From CAVVXX01 sp052389895 (GTDB lineage: Bacteria > Pseudomonadota > Alphaproteobacteria > Micropepsales > Micropepsaceae), in the NCBI GenBank assembly GCA_052389895.1, contig JBQTHM010000047.1:1-53873 (forward strand): a DNA stretch of 53,873 bases, written 5' to 3'. Shown in pieces: positions 7,234 to 15,806 of the stretch. The position numbers were made by a program, and so were the translations under genes. The stretch's first letter is position 1. Every line of letters begins with the position of its first letter. The notes beneath the pieces were generated by a model. The model saw nothing but the letters and a program-made list of their open reading frames with translations, was not told the DNA's origin and searched no databases.

Positions 7234-8310
7234 TCAGCCGTGCAGTCTTTCGGCTACGGATACGGACTTTATCAACGCAAAAACCGTCTGCCCCGCAACG
7301 AGACGCAGCCGTTCAAGCGAATGGCACGTGACGCGTGCGACGAGGTGGGAAGTGCCAATCGCTAAGCGGACATCGGCATGCCCGTCTTGCACGCGGACTT
7401 CCGCAATCTTTCCTTGCAGAACATTGTTGGCGCTGATGTCGCCTGGCTCTCGCAGCGCCAGCATTACGTCTTCCGCCTGTATGCGGACACGCACTTCCTC
7501 ACCCACTCGTCTGGCAATGTAAGGCACGAATAGTCTACCGCCCGCGAAGGAGAGAAGACTGAGCCCCCCTTCCCGGTCATGGCTTTCTACGCGGGCTGAA
7601 AGAACCGAACCGGGATGCAAATAGCCGCCGGAAAATAGATCAAGCCTGGTCATCAGCTCAAACATGGAACCCTCCGCCTGCACACGGCCATTTTTCAGAA
7701 GCACCAAGTCGTCGGCGAGACGCGCGACTTCGTCCGTAGAATGGCTGACAAAAAGAACGGGAATCTTCGCATCGCGCGTTAGCCGCTCGAGATAGGGAAG
7801 GATTTCGCTTTTTCTTTCGGCATCGAGCGAGGCAAGCGGCTCGTCCAGCAAGAGCGCCAGCGGACCCGCCAGCAACGCGCGCCCGAGCGCGACCCGGCTT
7901 TTCTCTCCGCCTGAAAGTGTGCGCGGCCGCCGGTCGAGCAAACCTTCCAAACCGAGCAAGGCGACAATCTCGTCAAAGGCTGGTGAAACGGTTCCCGGCC
8001 GTCGCAGCCGCCCGTAAAGCAGGTTCTGTTTGACTGAAAGGTGCGGAAAGAGACGCGCATCCTGGAAAACCACAGAAACGCGTCGCGCGTGGACGGGCAG
8101 AATAATGCCACTCGTAGTGTCCAACAGCGTGCGCCCCGAGATTGCGATCTTGCCTTTCGACGGGGTCAAGAACCCGGCAATAGCGTTTACGATAGTGGTC
8201 TTGCCGGCACCGGAGGGGCCAAAAAGAGCCGTCACTCGTGGCCCAAGACGAAACGAAGCGTCGAGTGAAAAACCATCGAACTCGTGCGTGACCGAAATTT
8301 CTCCGGTCAT
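7234..8310 (-). CDS. modC: Molybdate ABC transporter ATP-binding protein ModC
   Basis: 358 residues. It hydrolyses ATP to drive molybdate (or tungstate) import through ModB. The ABC domain shows Walker A GPSGAGKTT (31-39), the signature LSGGE (132-136), Walker B LLLDEP (153-158) and the switch histidine H190 (FVSHSTDE). The C-terminal third (about 290-355) fits the molybdate-binding TOBE/Mop domain that separates ModC from other importer ATPases. The ATG at 8310 overlaps the modB stop as ATGA, so translation is probably coupled. No periplasmic ModA gene lies in the cluster. Confidence 0.9.
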   Translation of the reverse strand: MTGEISVTHEFDGFSLDASFRLGPRVTALFGPSGAGKTTIVNAIAGFLTPSKGKIAISGRTLLDTTSGIILPVHARRVSVVFQDARLFPHLSVKQNLLYGRLRRPGTVSPAFDEIVALLGLEGLLDRRPRTLSGGEKSRVALGRALLAGPLALLLDEPLASLDAERKSEILPYLERLTRDAKIPVLFVSHSTDEVARLADDLVLLKNGRVQAEGSMFELMTRLDLFSGGYLHPGSVLSARVESHDREGGLSLLSFAGGRLFVPYIARRVGEEVRVRIQAEDVMLALREPGDISANNVLQGKIAEVRVQDGHADVRLAIGTSHLVARVTCHSLERLRLVAGQTVFALIKSVSVAERLHG

Positions 8311-9002
8311 TGTCCGATAGCCATGCGTGCCCGTCTTGCCGCGACTTCCGCCAGGATAAGCCCGAGGAGCGCCAACAGGATCGACAGTCCGGCCAGGCGC
8401 GCCGCCGCTTCCTCGCCGCCCGGCGTTTGCATCGCCGTGTAGATTGCGAGCGGCAACGTGCGTGTCTCGCCCGGAATGTTGGAAACGAAAGTAATGATGG
8501 CGCCGAATTCGCCCAAACATGCCGCGAACGCGGTGATCGCGCCAGCCACAATACCGGGAGCCGCAAGCGGCAGATGTATGCTAAAGAGCCGGTCTTGCCC
8601 GCGCGCGCCTAGCATTTCCGCTGCCTGCGCGAGATCCGCGCCGTGCAATTCCAGAGCAAGCCGTATTGCGCGAACCTGAAACGGAAAAGTCAACAGAGCG
8701 GATGCCAGTGCCGCACCTGTCCAGCTGAAGACGAAGCGGATGCCAAAGGTTTCATAAAGCCAGCTGCCAATGGGCGCTCTTGTGCCGAGCATGATGAGCA
8801 GCAAATAGCCAAGTGCGACGGGGGGAAGCACGAGGGGCAAATGCACAATGCCGTCCACCAGGATTTTTCCCGGGAACTGCGTTCGTGCCAGGAGCAGCGC
8901 ACAGATGAAAGCGAAGGGCATTGCTGCAAGCACCGCAACGGCGGCTACCTGCAGGCTCAGCCGCAATGCTTCCAGTTCGGCGCCAGTCAAAAAGTCTCCC
9001 AT
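8307..9002 (-). CDS. modB: Molybdate ABC transporter permease ModB
   Basis: 231 residues from the ATG at 9002, the usual family length. An in-frame GTG at 9092 would add 30 residues, and neither start has a clear ribosome-binding site. There are five to six membrane helices, with the cytoplasmic EAA loop visible as ELHGADLAQAAEMLGARGQDRLF. This loop contacts ModC. The segment GEFGAIITFVSNIPGET is typical of ModB. It forms the inner-membrane channel for molybdate. It is divergent from the 567-residue secreted protein, and the expected modA is missing upstream. Confidence 0.9.
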   Translation of the reverse strand: MGDFLTGAELEALRLSLQVAAVAVLAAMPFAFICALLLARTQFPGKILVDGIVHLPLVLPPVALGYLLLIMLGTRAPIGSWLYETFGIRFVFSWTGAALASALLTFPFQVRAIRLALELHGADLAQAAEMLGARGQDRLFSIHLPLAAPGIVAGAITAFAACLGEFGAIITFVSNIPGETRTLPLAIYTAMQTPGGEEAAARLAGLSILLALLGLILAEVAARRARMAIGQ

Positions 9003-9141
9003 GCGGATCGCAGTTTTGCGCAAAATGCCATGTGTGAGCGAGAGCCAGACGGCGCCTTTACGTCGAGGTAAATTCTGTTTTGGTGCAAGCACTTAAAAGG
9101 AATTTTGTCTGTGCATAATTGCTCCTGATACGGTTTGCGCA

Positions 9142-10845
9142 ATGCTATGCGGCAAAACTGAGCGCTGGCCTGTCGTCTTTGCCGGTGTGCTTCTCGCCCT
9201 TTGCAAGCCGGATATCGCGCATGCTGGAGGCGACCACGCCTATGTTGTTCGTTTCGAACGGTGGACAGAGGCCGACGAGCGCGGTTACGGCGAGTTCATC
9301 AGAGCCATCGGAGACTCGCGCTGCAACACCGTTCATGCGTGCCTGAGGAGCGCCGCCAATCCGTTTCGCGCGAGCGACCCGCCTTGGCTGCATTTCCGTG
9401 CCGATTGCGCCGATCTTCCTTATTACCTTCGAGCCTATTACGCGTGGAAACGCGGATTGCCGTTTTCCTACGCCGACGCCGTGCAACCCCGCGGGCGTAC
9501 ACGCGATATCCGTTATAGCGCGCGCGGCAACGCCGTCGTTGCGCGGCGCGACGTACTTTCGTACTCCATGAGCGGTCCTGAACTGCTTGATAGAGTTCGC
9601 GACACAATTAGCTCAGCTATGTATCGCATTCATCCTCATGTTGAAGCGCCATTGCTACCCGACCATTACCCGGTAGCTGTGACGACAAAATCCATTCGGC
9701 CGGGCACCACGATTTACGATCCAAATGGTCATTTGGCCGTCGTTTATCGGGTGGAACGCGATGGGCGCGTGCGCTACATCGATTCGCATCCCGACAATAC
9801 GCTCACGCGCGGAACTTATGACAAACGCTTTGTGCGTTCTTCGCCGGGAATGGGCGCCGGATTCAAGAACTGGCGTCCGCTCAGGCTGGTCGGCGCCGCG
9901 CGCGGTCCTCGCGGCGAGTTCCTGGGAGGACGCGTCGCCGTGGCGGAAAACTCGGCGCTGCCGGATTTTTCCGATGAGCAATTCTTTGGAACCGGGGCGG
10001 AGAAGCCCGCGGACCGTGCCTGGGCCAGCGGTCATTTTCGCGTGCAGGATGAGGCTCTCGACTACTACGATTTCGTGCGCGCGCGCCTCGCCGGCGGTGT
10101 GTTGCGGTTCAATCCTGTGGAAGAGTTGCGCAACATGCTGCGCTCAAATTGCGAGGACCTCCACTACCGGGCGCAAGCCGTGGAAATCGCCATTGCTGCG
10201 GGGATCCATGAAAGGCCGCATCCCGCGCGGCTGCCATTTAATATCTATGGCACGGAAGGCGACTGGGAGACCTACTCCACGCCTTCGCGCGACGCCCGCC
10301 TGAAAACGGCATTCAAGGAAGTGCGTGACGATGTTGAGCGGTTTCTCAAGCTGCACGAGGCGGGCGATCCCAAGGTTAACTACAAAGGTCATGATTTGAC
10401 GGGAGAACTTCTGGAAACTTATGATCGCGAGACTTCGGCATGCAGCGTGACGTACCGCCGCAGTGACGGCAGCATCGCCGCGCTCAGCTATGCCGGCGTG
10501 GTCAAGCGTCTGTTCGCGATGTCTTTCGATCCCTATCACTGCGTCGAGTTCCGTTGGGGTGCTAGCGCTCCTCACGAGCTTCGCACGTGCAAGGACAATT
10601 CCGAAAAGCGTGCCTGGTATGCGGCGGAACAGAACCTCCGCAATCAGATAGAGCGCACCTATGAAGCGCGCATGGACCATGGCCTCGTTGAGCTCGCAGC
10701 GCCGGGAGGCGAGGGCAAGGGCGTTTCTTCGCCGCCCGGCGTCGACGTGCGCGCGTTTCTCCTCAATGTCCGCAAGAAAGGGCTGCCATCGCCGCCATTT
10801 CCCAATACCGCCACGCCTAGCGCCACGACTGGCGCCCTTCAATAG
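9142..10845 (+). CDS. Secreted protein with possible Cys-His-Asp papain-like core
   Basis: 567 residues with a signal peptide (1-28, cleavage near AHA-GG). I do not recognise a named family. The first half has features of NlpC/P60 or CHAP-type papain-like enzymes: a cysteine starting a helix (C89 in RADCADLPYYLRAYY), a histidine on a strand (H197 in GHLAVVYRV) and a following aspartate (D214 in RYIDSHPD). These could form a Cys-His-Asp triad acting on peptides or amides. The remainder (about 280-520) is charged, and C467-C521-type cysteines may form disulfides in the periplasm. It is divergent from modB. The function is inferred only from this weak pattern. Confidence 0.6.
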   Translation: MLCGKTERWPVVFAGVLLALCKPDIAHAGGDHAYVVRFERWTEADERGYGEFIRAIGDSRCNTVHACLRSAANPFRASDPPWLHFRADCADLPYYLRAYYAWKRGLPFSYADAVQPRGRTRDIRYSARGNAVVARRDVLSYSMSGPELLDRVRDTISSAMYRIHPHVEAPLLPDHYPVAVTTKSIRPGTTIYDPNGHLAVVYRVERDGRVRYIDSHPDNTLTRGTYDKRFVRSSPGMGAGFKNWRPLRLVGAARGPRGEFLGGRVAVAENSALPDFSDEQFFGTGAEKPADRAWASGHFRVQDEALDYYDFVRARLAGGVLRFNPVEELRNMLRSNCEDLHYRAQAVEIAIAAGIHERPHPARLPFNIYGTEGDWETYSTPSRDARLKTAFKEVRDDVERFLKLHEAGDPKVNYKGHDLTGELLETYDRETSACSVTYRRSDGSIAALSYAGVVKRLFAMSFDPYHCVEFRWGASAPHELRTCKDNSEKRAWYAAEQNLRNQIERTYEARMDHGLVELAAPGGEGKGVSSPPGVDVRAFLLNVRKKGLPSPPFPNTATPSATTGALQ

Positions 10846-10884
10846 CGATCTCTGGCCGCGTTCCGGCAAAACCCGCAAACCGGA

Positions 10885-11658
10885 CTATGAGCGGCTTCCG
10901 CTCCCGGCGGGCCCGCATTTCACGTCGGCCGGCGGTGGCGCAAGCGCACAGAGACGATCACGCGTTTGCCTCGCTCCGAGCTGATCGCCGGTCTTGATTT
11001 GCGAGTTCAGCATGATCTTCAGCGTCTGTTCGCGCGACTGGCTTGGAGCTGTGGTCTGCAAGTCAAGAGAAGCCTGCGCGGTCCTCAGGGCCGATTTGAA
11101 GTCGCTGCTCTGATAATAGGCAAGGGAAAGATCCGACAACGCATCCGGATCCGCTTTTCCGGTCTTGCGCAGCTCCTCGCCGGTCGCGATCGCTTTGGCG
11201 TAATTGCCGGCGTTTATGTTCAAGCCCAAATTGATTCTGAGGATTTGCGGCCGCTCCTCCTCCGGCATTGCGCCCGAGGCGAGTGCACGGTCAAAAGCCG
11301 CAGCTGCGTTCTTGTGATCGCGAAGCTGCGCCGAGTACTGCCCGACGAGCTTGGCTACGGCATATTCCTCGTAGGGCGACTTGTCCGATACGGACGCGTC
11401 CGCCTCCTTCGCTTTTGCCAAGGCGGCCTGCGTGTCACCTTTCTTCGCAAGCTCAATGGCCGCATTCAGCGTGACTGCGAGTTCCTGCCGCACGGCATGT
11501 TCCGTCGAACCGGGCGTGAGGACCTTCTTCTGGTATTCCACCGTCGGCGCCTGGGGCGGCGGCTGATAGCTTCGTTCCTGGGCCAACGCGAGCGCCGACG
11601 TGCCGAGCAGAAAGGCAACGGACAGCGTAGCGGCTTTTCCAAACATCGCCTGCGACAT
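10885..11658 (-). CDS. Periplasmic TPR-like protein, last gene of the exb operon
   Basis: 257 residues from the ATG at 11658, preceded by GGAGT 6 nt upstream. The signal peptide spans residues 1-27 (ALALAQ). After a proline-rich stretch, helical repeats with the TPR pattern follow: AIELAKKGDTQAALAKAKEA, then AAAAFDRALASG, AGNYAKAIATGEELRK and SSDFKSALRTAQASL. A cysteine pair sits in the tail (LCALAPPPADVKC). TPR proteins scaffold protein contacts. As the last gene behind tonB-exbB-exbD-exbD it probably works with that energy-transducing complex in the periplasm. The gap to the preceding TPR gene is 34 bp. Confidence 0.75.
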   Translation of the reverse strand: MSQAMFGKAATLSVAFLLGTSALALAQERSYQPPPQAPTVEYQKKVLTPGSTEHAVRQELAVTLNAAIELAKKGDTQAALAKAKEADASVSDKSPYEEYAVAKLVGQYSAQLRDHKNAAAAFDRALASGAMPEEERPQILRINLGLNINAGNYAKAIATGEELRKTGKADPDALSDLSLAYYQSSDFKSALRTAQASLDLQTTAPSQSREQTLKIMLNSQIKTGDQLGARQTRDRLCALAPPPADVKCGPAGSGSRS

Positions 11659-11692
11659 GTTTGTACTCCTTTTTTGTCCAGTTACTGGCCGC

Positions 11693-12883
11693 TCACCGCG
11701 ACGCATAGATCGACCACAGACGCGCGATTGGCGACTGCATGCTCGCCCGCGGCACGGAATTGAAGGCGCGCAAAGCTTCGCCACGATTGCCCTGTGCAAG
11801 AAACGCTTGGCCGAGGCGAATCTTGGCTTCGTCAGCATCCTTTAACTTGTCTTTCTTGATTCCCCGCTGAATGGCGGTGACGGCGTCCGCACTGCGGTTC
11901 CACGACCCGTAAAGTTCGCCAAGCCTGATATCTGCCTCGCCATCGGCACTCGCTTTGGCCCGGGCATCGATCGCAGCCAATTGAGCTTTATTCTTCGCAG
12001 CCTGCTCGGTGGCCACATCCAGAAGGCGCTGATTGCGCGGGCCGCTCAGGACCTTGTCATTGAATGCCTTCGTCAACACGGTTTTCGCCTCGTTGGGCAG
12101 GTTGAACTGCAAGGCCAGTTTCGCCAAGAGCGAATAATCCGGTTCACCCTGCATGGCCCCGACCGCGAATTTCAGTCGGTATACGTCGAGCAACTGGTGA
12201 TCCGTGATCCCCGGCCTTTGTTCAACTGCGCGCAAGAGATCGCGCCAGCGCTGAGGTGTTGGCGCGGTGCGTACTAGCAGCTCAAGCGCGTATTGTGCAC
12301 CTTCACGGTCGCCCACGCGATAATAGGCAGAACGCAGCATTTCAAGCGCATCGGCGCCCGAAGACTCCGCACCTGGCCGCAGGAGTCGGATTACCTCACG
12401 GTAATTACCCTGCTGGTAATAAAGACTCGCAAAGGCAAGCTTGCCGACTCCGCCCGTACCACCTAGCTGATTGGCGTATTGCATGGCGCGCGACGCATTG
12501 CCCATTGTGAGCGCAAGCTGCATTGCGGTTTTCAGGCCAGTGGTGCGGTCAATTTGCCCCGCCGCGATCATCTTGTCGTACGTATTGAGCGCCGTCCCGT
12601 AATCGCCGCCCTGAACCGCCGCATAGGCGATGAACTGATTAATGACGGCGGCTTCGGCAGCACTTTTTCCCGATACGGCGTCAGCTTCGCGCGCTTTCGC
12701 GATAGCTTCGCGCCAGCGCCGCTGCTTGGCAAGATTCTGCGCTTCCTGCATGGCCTTAGCTACTGCCGGGTTGCGGATGGTCGCGGCGTGAGCGGCATCG
12801 GCGGCGAAGGGTTGGGTGCCTGATACAGCCGCGCAGCCCAAAAGCAACGCAAGCCCAACTGCGCGGAAGACGTTTTTCATCAT
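11693..12883 (-). CDS. Exported TPR protein of the exb operon
   Basis: 396 residues. The start at 12883 is chosen because GAGG lies 6 nt upstream of the first of two adjacent ATG codons. The N-terminus is a signal sequence, either cleaved after AHA by signal peptidase I or lipidated at the cysteine in LALLLGC. Repeats rich in Ala and Leu follow throughout, such as AQNLAKQRRWREAIAKAREA, GDYGTALNTYDKMIAAG, QGNYREVIRLLRPG and QGNRGEALRAFNSVP. They give about ten TPR-like helical hairpins. It is co-directional with the ExbD genes 81 bp upstream and probably forms a periplasmic adaptor for the TonB system. Confidence 0.75.
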   Translation of the reverse strand: MMKNVFRAVGLALLLGCAAVSGTQPFAADAAHAATIRNPAVAKAMQEAQNLAKQRRWREAIAKAREADAVSGKSAAEAAVINQFIAYAAVQGGDYGTALNTYDKMIAAGQIDRTTGLKTAMQLALTMGNASRAMQYANQLGGTGGVGKLAFASLYYQQGNYREVIRLLRPGAESSGADALEMLRSAYYRVGDREGAQYALELLVRTAPTPQRWRDLLRAVEQRPGITDHQLLDVYRLKFAVGAMQGEPDYSLLAKLALQFNLPNEAKTVLTKAFNDKVLSGPRNQRLLDVATEQAAKNKAQLAAIDARAKASADGEADIRLGELYGSWNRSADAVTAIQRGIKKDKLKDADEAKIRLGQAFLAQGNRGEALRAFNSVPRASMQSPIARLWSIYASR

Positions 12884-12963
12884 GGATAACCTCATATTCG
12901 TATTCCATGCCCCGGAACTACCGGCGCCGTTATTCGCCCCTCTGTAGGAGAGGCCGTGTATCA

Positions 12964-13395
12964 TTATTGCGGGATTTCGTACTGCTCGGTGCCAACGAAG
13001 CCGATATGCGTCACGCCGAGGCGCTGCGCATCGGCAAGCACGCGTGCTACTGCGCCGTACTTGGCTAGCCGGTCCGGCCTCAAATGAATTTCAGGCTGCG
13101 GGTCCGCCTGTGCGGCACGGCGCAAATATCCGTTCAACGTCGCGCGGCTTGGAACCGGGTTGCCATTCCAAATCGGCGTGCCGTCAAAGTCAATTTCCAG
13201 GGTAATGATTTCCGGCTCAATTAACGGAGGCTGATCCTTCGGCCGAGGCATGTCGAGCTTCACAGCATGCGTCTGAATCGGAATCGTGATGATCAGCATG
13301 ACCAGCAGAACGAGCAGTACGTCGATCAACGGCGTGGTATTGATGTCAATTATGACGTCCTGTTCTCCGAGTTGTGAAGGAATGTCCATAGCCAT
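12964..13395 (-). CDS. ExbD-type energy transducer (second copy)
   Basis: 143 residues. ExbD proteins have one N-terminal membrane helix and a periplasmic domain, and use the proton gradient with ExbB to energise TonB. The helix is at about 23-42, with the essential proton-carrying aspartate in the sequence TPLIDVLLVLLVML. The periplasmic domain ends with RPDRLAKYGAVARVLADAQ, typical of the ExbD/TolR fold. It lies 12 bp downstream of the other exbD copy. The two copies are clearly different in sequence. Confidence 0.9.
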   Translation of the reverse strand: MAMDIPSQLGEQDVIIDINTTPLIDVLLVLLVMLIITIPIQTHAVKLDMPRPKDQPPLIEPEIITLEIDFDGTPIWNGNPVPSRATLNGYLRRAAQADPQPEIHLRPDRLAKYGAVARVLADAQRLGVTHIGFVGTEQYEIPQ

Positions 13396-13407
13396 CGTTA
13401 AGCGCTC

Positions 13408-13836
13408 CTACCGTGTAACGAGGGCTTCAGGCTCGGTAATGAAGCCGACCTTCAATATGCTAGCCCGCTGGCAATAGTATATCACTTGGCCCACGACTTG
13501 GAATCGAGCCTCCCTGTCCGCGCGAATATGCACCTCGGGTTGCGGCGTTTTTACGGCAGCCTGCTGCAAGCGCTGCAAAAGTTCAGGGCCGCTTACGAAC
13601 TGATTGTTGTAGAAATAGTTTCCTTCCTGGTTGATGGCGATGACGATATTTTCCGGCTTGGTTAGCGTGGGAATGTTACTCGCCTCCGGAAGCTGAACGG
13701 GGATAGCTTTCAACACGACCGGCACGGTGATTAGGAAGATGATCAGGAGCACCAGCATGACGTCGGTTAGCGGAACGACATTGATGGTCGCGTTTACCTC
13801 GTCCTCGGCGCTGGGATCCTGAAGCTTATGGGACAT
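13408..13836 (-). CDS. exbD: ExbD-type energy transducer (first copy)
   Basis: 142 residues. It has the same architecture as its neighbour: a cytoplasmic N-terminus, a single helix at about 21-42 with aspartate in VPLTDVMLVLLIIF, then a periplasmic domain with ADREARFQVVGQVIYYCQRA. It partners with ExbB, whose gene ends 24 bp upstream. Paired exbD genes probably make a mixed ExbD dimer, as proposed for similar operons. Confidence 0.9.
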   Translation of the reverse strand: MSHKLQDPSAEDEVNATINVVPLTDVMLVLLIIFLITVPVVLKAIPVQLPEASNIPTLTKPENIVIAINQEGNYFYNNQFVSGPELLQRLQQAAVKTPQPEVHIRADREARFQVVGQVIYYCQRASILKVGFITEPEALVTR

Positions 13837-13860
13837 TGCCGGTACTCCGAATGCGCCGCC

Positions 13861-14769
13861 CTATTTCTTGCCCGTGCTTAGCAGGAAAGTCTGTAGATCG
13901 TTGGCGAATGAGCGCATTTTCTCGTTGATCACCTTGTTGCGCCGCACAAGCAGGTTGTAGGTCAACACTGCCGGTACTGCCACCCCAAGACCCATGGCCG
14001 TCATGATGAGCGCCTCGCCAACAGGCCCGGCAACCTTGTCAATCGAAGCCTGGCCCGCGATGCCGATGGCAATGAGGGCGTGATAGATGCCCCACACGGT
14101 TCCGAACAGACCCACGAAGGGTGCCGTCGACCCGACGGATGCGAGAAACGCGATGCCGCTTTGCAGTCGGCCGTTTTCATCATCGATTGAGCGTTGCAGT
14201 GACATCGTGAGCCAATCGTTCAGTGAAAGGCCCGCTGATACGCCGCTCTGACGTTGGGTCGCTTGCACGCCGCGCTCCGCAATGACGCGAAATACATTGT
14301 TCTTCGCAAGCTTGTCGATCGCTTCGTTCAGATTGGCCGCGCTCCAGAAGCGCTTTTCCGCGGTTTTGGCCTGCTCAAGGATTCGCGACTGTTCCCAGTA
14401 CTTCATGAAGAAAATGTACCAGGTGCCCACCGACATGATGACCAAGAGGATGACCGTTCCCCTTGTTACAAGGTCACCCTGCTGCCACAGGGCATCGAGG
14501 CCGTACGGATTTTGTACCTCCTCGGTCTGCGCGGCGGGGGGCGGCGGAGGAGCTGGTTCGGCAGCCGGCTCCATCTCCATGCCAGGCAGCGGCACTGCGC
14601 CGGGCTCGGTTGGTGCGCCTTCCATGGGTGCGGCGGCATCCGGCGTCGCGGCCGGAGCAGGCTCCGCAGCGGGCGCCGCGGCATTGTTTGTCTGTGCAGA
14701 GGCGGATGCCAGTGCCAGACCCAGAAATAGGACGATAGCCGAGGCGATCGTCAGGCTCTTCGCGTTCAT
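13861..14769 (-). CDS. exbB: ExbB/TolQ-type proton channel with signal peptide
   Basis: 302 residues. The core MotA/TolQ/ExbB domain covers about 100-295 with three helices: one near 103-122 (TVILLVIMSVGTWYIFFMKY), and two long ones around GSTAPFVGLFGTVWGIYHAL and GEALIMTAMGLGVAVPAVL. These stretches match the channel-lining helices that assemble into an ExbB pentamer. The protein also has a cleavable signal peptide (1-25) and an Ala/Pro/Met-rich linker (26-90), an N-terminal extension found in a subset of ExbB proteins. It is the second gene of the operon, after tonB. Confidence 0.9.
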   Translation of the reverse strand: MNAKSLTIASAIVLFLGLALASASAQTNNAAAPAAEPAPAATPDAAAPMEGAPTEPGAVPLPGMEMEPAAEPAPPPPPAAQTEEVQNPYGLDALWQQGDLVTRGTVILLVIMSVGTWYIFFMKYWEQSRILEQAKTAEKRFWSAANLNEAIDKLAKNNVFRVIAERGVQATQRQSGVSAGLSLNDWLTMSLQRSIDDENGRLQSGIAFLASVGSTAPFVGLFGTVWGIYHALIAIGIAGQASIDKVAGPVGEALIMTAMGLGVAVPAVLTYNLLVRRNKVINEKMRSFANDLQTFLLSTGKK

Positions 14770-14873
14770 AGTGCTTTGCTCCGTTGCGAAACGGACGCCT
14801 CTGCGTCCCCTACTTTACGAATTCCCCCGTTCCGTTTTCCCGGAATTCTCAACATTGGATCCCAACTAGAAGA

Positions 14874-15545
14874 TCATCTTTTGATTCCGAAAGATTCTAG
14901 CCTCCAAATCACACGAGCGTTCTGCCAGTAGCGAATTGGTTTCCCATCCTTGACCGGAGCGGAATAACGCCACCTTGATTTGATCACGGAAATCGTTTTC
15001 TCATCGAGGCGCGGATAGCCGCTCGACTTTACGAGCTGGACGTCGCCTATTCTGCCGTCCTCAAGAACTAGGATCTTAACGGCGACGGTGCCTTCTTCTT
15101 CGTTAATGATCGATTGCTGCGGATAGTCGCTCTTGTAAAGCGTGTTGCGCGAGCTCGGTCGCAATGGCGAGTCGATTCTTTGCGCAGTCTGTGCCGTGAT
15201 CGCGGTGGTGGGTGCCGGTGCGGAAGCAATATCGATCGTCACATCTGGCGGCGGCACGAAGGGCGGCGGCTGCTTGAACGTCGGCGGCGGCGGCGGCGGC
15301 GGCTCGCTTTTTTCTTCCGTCGGCGGGATGACGTTGACGTTTATGTTCTGTGGCAACAATTCCACTACTTGTTGCGCCAAGCCAGTAGCCAGCGCGTACA
15401 CGATGCCAACATGCAGAATCGCCACTAGGCCGATGCTCACCAATCGGCTCTGTGGCGCCGTTGCGCGGGGGATTGGCCTAAGGTCCTGCGATGGTGCGCG
15501 CATCAGTCCGAATTCCCAATAAAACAAAACCCGGCGCGGCGGCAC
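14874..15545 (-). CDS. tonB: TonB family energy transducer
   Basis: 223 residues. The GTG at 15545 is chosen because AAGGAG lies 4 nt upstream. An internal ATG at 15503 (209 residues) has only a weak site. A short cytoplasmic segment is followed by one membrane helix (LVSIGLVAILHVGIVYALAT), then a proline-rich spacer (EPPPPPPPTFKQPPPFVPPP) that spans the periplasm. The C-terminal TonB domain (about 145-220) has the YP motif (SSGYPRLDEKTISVIKSRWRY) that contacts the TonB box of outer-membrane receptors. It leads the operon tonB-exbB-exbD-exbD-TPR-TPR. No TonB-dependent receptor is nearby. Confidence 0.9.
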   Translation of the reverse strand: MPPRRVLFYWEFGLMRAPSQDLRPIPRATAPQSRLVSIGLVAILHVGIVYALATGLAQQVVELLPQNINVNVIPPTEEKSEPPPPPPPTFKQPPPFVPPPDVTIDIASAPAPTTAITAQTAQRIDSPLRPSSRNTLYKSDYPQQSIINEEEGTVAVKILVLEDGRIGDVQLVKSSGYPRLDEKTISVIKSRWRYSAPVKDGKPIRYWQNARVIWRLESFGIKR

Positions 15546-15806
15546 CGGGCTCCTTCCGCCGTGACGACTTCAAGGCCCCCTGTTGCGCGACCGGTTGCAA
15601 TCACCAGCGCGCTTTTACGACGTACTGTTTTGCATATTAACAGCGTCTTTTCGAGGGTCCAGCGGGCAGGGGCGTTAACCTTAAACCGGAAGGCTAATTG
15701 GCCACTCCGCGACGTATTCCTCGAAGGGAACGCGCGTCCGAGGTTTCCTGCCACTGACCCCGTAATTCCTGGGGATATCGGATACGTAACGGGCGCCTGC
15801 ACCTTG

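Noticed and set aside
9094..9117. Seven-codon frame with AGGAG before modB as a definite leader peptide
   Set aside because: It has no regulatory codon run or alternative hairpins. It is mentioned only as a possible remnant.
15521..15550. Hairpin CCCGG...CCGGG followed by TTTTGTTTT on the minus strand, looking like a terminator or attenuator before tonB
   Set aside because: A GTG at 15545 with a strong AAGGAG places this sequence inside the tonB coding region, where it encodes PPRRVLFYW. The stem is only 5 bp, so it is probably fortuitous.
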